Source of the DNA: Opisthorchis felineus
Taxonomy: Eukaryota > Platyhelminthes > Trematoda > Opisthorchiida > Opisthorchiidae
Length of the DNA: 64,000 nt
NCBI GenBank assembly: GCA_004794785.1
Contig: SJOL01005868.1
Span: forward strand, 1-64,000
Direction of reading: 5' to 3'
Part shown: positions 56,960-64,000 of the stretch, in pieces
How positions within the stretch are numbered: position 1 is the first letter of the stretch
Layout of the letters: every line of letters starts with the position of its first letter
Notes under the pieces: generated by a model
What the model saw: the letters and a program-made list of their open reading frames with translations, nothing else
Databases searched by the model: none
What the model was told of the DNA's origin: nothing
Program-made: the position numbers and the translations under genes

Positions 56960-58830
56960 GAAAAGAGAAAGGGAAAAGAAAGCCGAAATTGCCCAAAGAT
57001 TATTTTAGTTTGTCAGTGTAAACAGCCAAGACAAAATATCAATGATCAAAGTGACACGACAATCTGTATTATAGGAAGACCCCTTAACCACTAGGCCATG
57101 CGCTACCACTCTTCTGGATCCTACAACTCATGCTGACCCTGAACGGTTAACCTAGAAACCTCTACAGCCTTTGAAGTTTATGACTGCATGTCCTCTCTCG
57201 ATTGCTACCAAGCACCTGGTCCGGTAACTGGGCTTCTATATTGTTCAAGATGAGTGAATTCTCCAGTCATAGGTTTTCTGGTCCCTCTGGTTGCAAGAAG
57301 GAAAAGGAGATTGTTCAAGAGAACTGGATAAATTTTCTGATGGCATCCATTTTCAGAAAAGTGTCCCACGGTGAGTGCGTCAATCATAGTGAGATCAACT
57401 TGACTTCGGTCGTGTATCTTTAGTCAAATTATGGCGCGCCGTCGAACATTGACTCGACAGCAGCAAGTCGGATTCCGCCATAGTATGCAATGACCAAATC
57501 TTCACACACCGTCAGGTGCTTCAACATCACCATACGTACGCACGACCCAAAATTTTGGTGTTTCTGAATTACCAAGTTGCAACAGACACATTTGACTGGA
57601 TTCTTCCCTCTCTTGATACACCTGCCGAACAAAGTCTGCGTCGGGCGTTTGTGAACGCAATAGGCTTATGTTAGTCTCAGACTTCCTGGCAGGGAAGAGT
57701 ATACTGCGAACCTTCTGAGAGCTTCCATACACAAAGCGGTGTCCATTAGTGGTGCTTGCTTTCTCTATTCCTAATTTATTTCTTAATCGATGAGATAATG
57801 AAACGAACGCTGGGAGGTTTTCAAAACACCATGTTTCAAATGGCTGTTGACAAAACCCTTATCCGTCTAAAATAAATGGCCCACATTGTTCTCGTCTTCA
57901 AGGAGAATATTATGGCACAGTTACTTCTCAGTGAAATAAACAAAATCGGCTTGTACTCCTATGTGCGCTTTTCCCCCACCAAGTTTTAAGTCATGTTCCC
58001 TGGACACGCCACTTAGGGGAGTCACTCAAAATTGTGAGCTACTTAATGCATCTTGTATGTAGAGTTACATCCAATTTCAATTCACGAATATCTAGAGCCC
58101 GCGTCATGTTCGCTAATATGAGACGCCTATGGCATCAAAGCGGTATACCCCTGCTTTTCAAGGGACGTGTTTATCAGCCTAGAGCACAGGCTGTTATGTT
58201 ATACGGATGTGACTTAACCTGTTCCAGTAGCGGAACTTAGACCTCCCCAGGCACTGTGTTAGAGCCATGGCCCGTGTGGATTGACGTCAATGAGTCCGCA
58301 ACAAGGCAATTGGAAGGCACGTGTTCGGCCGTGCAACGAAAACATCCATCTAATAACGTATCCAACACCAGGAGCTACAGCGTTTATGCCATTTGCTGCG
58401 CACGCCGAAATATTGTTTGAAGAAGAGTTTTGTTTTTCGAGCCCAATTCAGATTCGAAGTACTAGAGCGGCAACCAACCTTTTATCCGACATATTGGTAT
58501 GATAGAAATTAAGAAACGTATTGGTGTTCTTTATGTTACAAGCATTTCGAACAGATCGTATGATCTTTAAAGGCACCGGGATCGAGACGCTGCAATATAT
58601 CGTGGCTAATCTATGCCAATGGCATTTTGGTTGGCAATTTCTAGTCAGATCTCCTGAATGAGTGTCTGGAGGTGTAGGCCCCTCAGAATGATTTTGTTAG
58701 GTTAGGAGTGAGTCCATTCCCGTTCAGCTGTAATTATTTTCTTCACAACAGGACTCTCATTTAAAGCATGGTTGCACGGCAGAGGACTTTGGTGTTATGC
58801 TTTTGATAATGATAATGAAGATGGCAATGA
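56960..58830 (+). pseudogene. RTE-like LINE, 5' truncated, heavily decayed, reaching its 3' tail
   Basis: By nucleotide comparison with the LINE at 2522-3862, AAAGATTATTTTAGTTTGTC at 56995 matches the region before reverse transcriptase, and GTTTATGACTGC at 57176 matches the VYDC block. The segment 57790-58240 includes RVMFANMRRLWHQSGIPL and KGRVYQPRAQAVMLYGCD. Past that, weak but continuous similarity to the C-terminal part of the family (WLGHVLRMP and the CQWRSC end) can be followed to about 58660. A 3' untranslated part follows, with a TGATAATGATAATGA simple repeat at 58805-58820, the usual RTE terminus. Stops and frameshifts are frequent, and the fingers/palm part around 57250-57420 is partly deleted. 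This is the oldest LINE copy here. Confidence 0.75.
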
Positions 58831-58964
58831 TTCCTTTATTTAAAAAAACAATCTAACGGGCCTTCACCTGTGGTTGCGAAAATTGGTCGCTTGAAATACA
58901 GGGTATACCCAAACTCGAGGTTAAATATTCCAAACCAGATTGCGCACATTTGGCGACGCGCGCC

Positions 58965-59025
58965 AGGGGGATTAGTGGTCAGTGTGCGCAAAAGCTGCCC
59001 TGAACGTCTGTGGGTCAAACCCTAC
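58965..59025 (+). repeat. Possible tRNA-derived SINE head
   Basis: ATTAGTGGTCAGTG (58971-58984) resembles the A-box part of tRNA-derived SINEs, and GGGTCAAACCC (59012-59022) the B box, at a plausible spacing, just downstream of the LINE 3' end. No cloverleaf, tail or second copy was found. Confidence 0.35.
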
Positions 59026-59029
59026 CTAG

Positions 59030-61290
59030 ACATCTCGCCTGTTCTATCACGGTTTCGGCATTCTGGCAGAACTTCAGCCCTCGTCGTTTTTTTACAGGTG
59101 GAGGCGTTAGTATCAACTTATTATCCGTGATTGGAATCGGAATTTCATTTCATCTTATGCGGGCGTAGCATGTCACCGTTTTACAGAGACATTCGTCAAG
59201 ACCGCTCAACCTATCAAAGAAGAATTCAAGCATAATTTAAGGTCAACTGATTAAGTACTAGGTAATTGATGACGGCAGTGTTTGAGGAAATTATCAGCTT
59301 TTATCACCAAATGGTAATAATCCGGCAAAAGTCAATTTTTCTACATTTCTACATTTTCTATCAGGTCTTCCGGGTGAGTGTATCATGATGACGAGATAAG
59401 CGTTCTTCACGCAGTGAAATCCAGTGTTGACGGTAGATTATAAGTATTTTGTAAATTATTCGGTGGTCATATCGAATATCGCATACCTTTTTTTTGGGAA
59501 AATTAAGGGGTCTTCACTGAACAGCTATATGACAGCGAAGGCGTGTGTAGACCAGTGAGGTCAAAGTGGGTGGCCGAAACTGCCTCCTGTTTGCATACGT
59601 TGGAATGACTAATTAAAAAGCTGGTGTTGGCCAGAGGTTTCGTACTGCCACCGAATAGCTGGTACAATTGACGAAAGGGGAGGGGCACAAACGTGAAAAA
59701 CAAATGTAAAAAGAAGTGTACCACCTGGTCTAATTCGAGTACCAATATCATTGGATATTTGCCATTTTTTCTGCTCTGCTGAACAAGTGATCAGTTGAGC
59801 GAGAGGGACTTGATTGGCATTGTTTGTTTCAGAAGAATTTATGTCTGCATCCCAGTGCATCACGATTCATTTGTCTCAACTAAATTTAAACATAGCCCTA
59901 ATCTATGGTAGGCAGTCTCCGAGTTTTCATCAACCTTGTGTTCAACCTGAACCCCAATTGTAAGAACTTCTCCCGGCACTCTTATTTGCACACCGTTTTT
60001 TGTTTCACATGGAACTCAACAGAACTCACATAAATATCACTTTAATAGGATCTTGTTCGAAAATATCTATTCAACCTCTGAAAATTCTTTTTCAAGAGGG
60101 TAGAAACCTTGTAGTGGCAACAGGTTAGTTCGTTTTAATCATCGCGATGTGAAAGTTGACTTTATTTGAAGTTTTTTACTACAGTCATTTTGCCCTACAA
60201 AGGAACGACTTTGCAATTCATTTCAGACACCCTGAATCTTAGCACCGCAAAATTGTTTGTGTTTAAGCTGGTCAACCCAATTAATTTGCAATAGCTAAAA
60301 CGATTAAATGTTGCCTTTTTGGGCCAACAGCTAGCAGAAACTCTAGACCAGCTTACAAGCTGTTTAGTTCATTTCGCAAAGAGCACGTTTTAAGACACGT
60401 CTTAAAAAGGCGTCAGCGATTCTGGTTATGCCGATACTGTGGATTTCGGCAAGGAGACTATAAGAAACACACGCCTATTAGCCAGCAAAATTAGATCTCT
60501 AATCACGGGGCCAACGACGCTGTAGTTTATCCGCAAGAATCTACTCTTGGCAGTTTCACTTCATAATTTCCGACTGGAATGTTGCAGCACCTAATGCACC
60601 CTCGTTTTATGAGTCCTTATCGAATGCGCGAGATCCCCTGATAATCAGTTTTTCTCGGCCTCTCCAGTGAAATTCAGTTTCTTTTCTTGCTATTTGGATA
60701 ACTAAGAATACGATAACTGCACTGCATATAGTTAGGTAGAGGATGGCCACGGTGGGGTGCCAAATTGTAAATATTCTTTTGATCCCGCCCCATCTGCCCC
60801 ATCTCCTTCAAAATCGTTTTCTGCAAACTAACTTCGAAATACAAGGGTCAGAACGCCTTAGGCTTCATTCTTGCCTCCTTTCAGTCACTGTCGATAAGGG
60901 CGATATACAACGACAACTAATATCTGCTAACCTTGTTCAGTCAACTTAGACGTGAAATAAAAATCACTGCCTACTGACACGCAGTAAGCAGAAAGTCATC
61001 GAATCACTGTAATAGGGAGCCATTTTCTGTAAATCTAAAACTTGATATTTCACAACTTCATCCACTAATACATGACTCGCGTTGAAGTTATGCGACTTCA
61101 CACTATGTTCCATCAATGAACCATAAACAATGGTCCTATCACACACTACATCAGACCATTCTACCCCAAAATTTCCCGGTCAACTTTGCGGAAACTTGTG
61201 GCGGTTTAGTTCCAAAATGTTTATAGCTAATAACCTCGCTGATGTTTCGTCGGGAATCGGGACCACAAATGAACTACTCTACAATGGTGA
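59030..61290. other. Unassigned sequence
   Basis: No recognised gene or repeat. Open frames are short. TTTTTTT and AT-rich runs occur near 59487 and 60190. Confidence 0.4.
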
Positions 61291-61297
61291 CCCATGT

Positions 61298-61333
61298 TGA
61301 CGTCAGCAACTATGCAGTTCCATGTTATATAAG
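61298..61333 (+). promoter_or_regulatory. Promoter-like cluster: CRE palindrome and TATA box
   Basis: TGACGTCA (61298-61305), the full cyclic-AMP response element palindrome, lies 20 bases before TATATAAG (61326-61333). This spacing suits a pol II promoter with a start near 61360. No long plus-strand coding frame follows, so it may drive a non-coding or element transcript, or be chance. Confidence 0.35.
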
Positions 61334-62205
61334 CCAATAATTAAGCTATCCTAGCAGCTGGACACAAGCGAGATCCTTATTAGGACACATCAGAGTTTAG
61401 GAGTTTTCAGCCGGAAGAGCTTAATGCAGACCAGCAATTGTGAGAATTTCAGTTCCATACAGAAGTTTTAGTATCTACTCCAAAGGGGAATATGTAGAAT
61501 GCAGCAACACAACAACGAGAATGTGGCCATTATATTGCAGGATGAACGCGCGGGTGGTTGAATAATACTATCGCGGGATTCTCTGAAAGATGACTCATTT
61601 TTGCCCAGGTCATGGATCAGTCCGTGGATGTCGTAGACCGAAAGTTACTGGATGTGAGGCAATTTAGGCAGCCCAAAACAGAAAATTGAGGAGAGCAATC
61701 CACTTTTCCGAAACAACACTGAACTGATAAATATATAGGAGTTCGAGTACAAAGTAACAAACTGACCACACAAATGAGACCAAGGCTGCCAAAACGAAAA
61801 AGAAACCAAGCCAAACCGGGGGGTACAGGCGCTACCCCAGCTCAAGAAGTTGAGACTACGACACATTCTAAGAAAGGAACGATCAGGGAAAGACACATAT
61901 CTATATAAATATATAGATAAAGCCACCTCAATCAACAAACTTTAAGGAAGAAAGAAGACAACGCAACACAAATTATGAACCGAAAAATCGAAAATTGGTT
62001 TGAAACAACCTAAACAGCCATTCAGACAACCAACCAATTGATCAGGAGACATATAGACCACAACGCAGCGCGAATAGCGGTCAGGCCAATAGTATTGCAA
62101 GGAAGGTATATATCCATTAAGCAAGCACATGTGAATAGAAAAATACACTTCAGGAAACTATATAAATACAACTAGGCACAGAGAAAGCATTCACTTAACT
62201 GCGCA
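61334..62205 (+). other. Adenine-rich stretch with a small basic open frame
   Basis: The plus strand is rich in A, especially 61600-62170. A plus-strand ATG at about 61773 opens a frame MRPRLPKRKRNQAKPGG... of some 46 codons, strongly basic at its start. On the minus strand the same DNA gives hydrophobic chance frames (61938-61645). I recognise no family. The stretch lies between the promoter-like cluster and the hammerhead-like motif, so the whole may be one element. Confidence 0.25.
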
Positions 62206-62237
62206 CTGCCGATGTCTCTCCGAATGAGGACGAAACG
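62206..62237 (+). ncRNA. Degenerate hammerhead-ribozyme-like core
   Basis: CCGATG (62209-62214) resembles the CUGAUGA box and GGACGAAACG (62228-62237) the GAAA box. GTCT (62214-62217) and GGAC (62228-62231) could pair as a short stem II. The first box departs from consensus at the second base and seems to lack an A, so cleavage is doubtful. Hammerhead motifs are known in trematode SINE-like repeats and in Penelope-like elements, which is why it is listed. Confidence 0.25.
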
Positions 62238-64000
62238 ATCGCAAGCCAGTTGCCAAGCTCGGCGAACAGATCAACGACCATCTGACCAGCCACCAGTAAA
62301 TAGGCCAGAGCTATAAATATTCTGACACATTGACAACCACACAATAATGTCAATTGCCACAAGACTGTCATTTGATTGGTTAATGGGAATTCCTACAACA
62401 CGTGGCTTACAGATAGGAGTGGCGCATCTCCAGATGACATAGGCAGATCATCTAGTTGCTCAGCCCTTGGTCGATTGTTATGGACAGCATAAGAGTTCCA
62501 TCCCGACTATTAGCAAATTTCGAAGCCTTAGCCTAAAGTGATCACGCAAGAACATTCGGGGAGATAACCTATTTGACTTTGGCGTGAAGTACATCAAATA
62601 GGCCTATCAGTTTCGGCAATAAAGTATTATTATGTGAAAAACATGAAACTCTCCAATATAATTCATAGGATGAATAATCATGGTTAGGTTTAAATCGGAA
62701 AGAGTACCTCATGGCCGATCCAGAATAGACAAATAAGATTAAAGGAAAGACTCTGACTCTGACTCGGGGTTTTAGCCCGTCTACGATTTTCCCGTTGTTT
62801 TAAAGAAGAAGCTGTTTTGGAGCAGTACCAGCTCCACAGTCTCACCATGCTTGGTTCTCGAGAATAAGCCACGGAAGATACCATCCAACCTCCGTCAGCA
62901 GTAAAACAGCAGTTCACTCCATATTCACCGGATGATATTTGGCGAGATTCCCCTACCATCCACAAAATGTCTCACTTTCTCAGGGCATTGAACGAGTCCC
63001 GCAAACCCGCACAGCCTCCATAGTGATTTTGTTTTGGATACACAGAAATATCGTCATCAGATCGTAAGAAGCTGGTGATAGAATTTGGCTGCCATTCATA
63101 CAGATGAGTCTATAAGGCGGGAGGTTTAAAGTTCTCAGCCAAGTAAACGGGAGCAAAATTCCATACGGTGTTCTCAAAGGACTTTAGCTCAATGTCCGAA
63201 CATCTCGTTTCTCTACTCCAGTCTGTGAGACAAAATTAAGTAAAAGAATTCTAGCAGGCAATTGAGAAAACTTTGGAACTTTTGAGACGAATCTACACAC
63301 AACGAATTCTTAAGTAATAGGGAGGCATCCTCGAATCCTTTGACAGTAGGTTCCAAAACCGCTGTCTCCGACTCAGTGGACTAACTGGAACCGATGAAAG
63401 GCTGTGGTTCAGGGTTAGGAGTTCAATCGCCGAAGTTTCTGCAAAGCTGTTCATTTCTGACGTTAAATTCCAGCTCCTTGTTTGAGGAATGGTGGAGATT
63501 CCGCCTATTACTCTTTATAACTCCCCTTTATATCTCCCACACCTTCGCATCAGTAGTTCAGGACATGATTATAACCACAAAACTATCCTCAGCGTAAAGC
63601 CTGCAATGTATGGCCGCTTGAGAAAACTGTTTAACATTCCTTCTCAATACCTGCTACTGTTTGTGTTAGTGGGGCTTCATAGCTTCCCGTACATTTTGTT
63701 TGCTGAGAGTGTAATTTGACACAGAGGGAACATTAAGAATACAAATTGACGGCAATTACTTTTTCCGCAAAAAATTCTTCCATCAATGAAGATATCAGAG
63801 TTACGAAAGTAACAAGCAGTGTAAACAAGTAAAACGGGTGTGAACTGGCTTCTGTGAATGAAGGTGTGCAAACTGTTTACGCCACGATCGTCTGGCCTGA
63901 TTGGACAACGGTCACGTGAGCAGACCAGGGAAGACTCAGTGCGCGCACTGAAAGTTATGACTGCACATAATAGATTTTTGTGAGAGTATCGCGGTTGCCT
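62238..64000. other. Unassigned sequence to the window end
   Basis: No recognised gene. AATAAA occurs at about 62620. Open frames of up to about 90 codons (62965-62690 minus, 63489-63719 plus) have no domain I can name. Confidence 0.4.

Noticed and set aside
57089..57099. Full A-box match TGGCCTAGTGG on the minus strand, as if a tRNA or SINE
   Set aside because: The same bases align with the LINE at 2522-3553 (region around GACCAGTGGGCCGAATAC), so they are decayed LINE coding sequence, and no B box follows.
1..64000. CRISPR arrays, prophage, operons, bacterial promoters
   Set aside because: No regularly spaced direct repeats, no bacterial gene organisation, and all recognised proteins are metazoan retroelement proteins.

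Overview
The window reads as nuclear DNA from a metazoan, most likely a digenean trematode (fluke). The basis is the set of retroelements: an RTE-like LINE whose reverse transcriptase resembles those I associate with liver and lung flukes, a CsRn1-type Ty3/gypsy element, a second Ty3/gypsy element, and a BEL/Pao element. There are no operons, no bacterial-type gene spacing and no long intact host gene. This is repeat-dominated intergenic or intronic DNA. The taxon is my inference from recognised families, not from a search.

Left part (1-13 kb). A partial BEL-type LTR copy lies at 415-533. A decayed plus-strand RTE-like LINE follows (about 2365-3862), with a frameshift in its catalytic YADD box. 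An inverted LTR fragment lies at 4235-4390. A nearly complete minus-strand Ty3/gypsy element occupies 5301-9619, with both LTRs, a primer binding site, gag with a zinc knuckle, and a 719-codon open pol stretch. A plus-strand BEL gag fragment (9795-10400) and a LINE 3' end (12420-12925) complete this part. From 12.9 to 19.4 kb I recognise no gene.

Middle (19-29 kb). A minus-strand BEL/Pao element (20469-26424) is flanked by the 5-base direct repeat CGGAG. At 28735-28926 its left and right flanks appear joined at a single CGGAG, which looks like a paralogous empty site. Its high-coordinate end is not a normal LTR but a roughly 400-bp head-to-head LTR palindrome. Around it are near-identical duplications (19431-19810 with 27848-28226; 26435-26936 with 28228-28729), the second pair meeting at a single N at 28227.

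Middle-right (29.7-36.3 kb). Two copies of one CsRn1-type gypsy element lie on the minus strand, joined head to tail at a second single N (32685). Both carry the same in-frame TGA in integrase. The two N positions mark assembly joins, so the duplicated order there should not be taken as biological without long reads.

Right part (36-64 kb). This is mostly unannotatable. The best host-gene candidate is a two-exon model (37940-37985 plus 39417-39538) encoding a signal peptide followed by a short chain, with CCAAT and TATA elements, matching splice phases and a polyadenylation signal. Other items are a long but very decayed RTE LINE reaching its 3' simple-repeat tail (56960-58830), two weak tRNA-derived SINE candidates, a CRE plus TATA promoter-like cluster (61298-61333), a degenerate hammerhead-like core (62206-62237), and several unrecognised open stretches. 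I found no CRISPR array, no rRNA, no convincing tRNA gene and no envelope-like gene.
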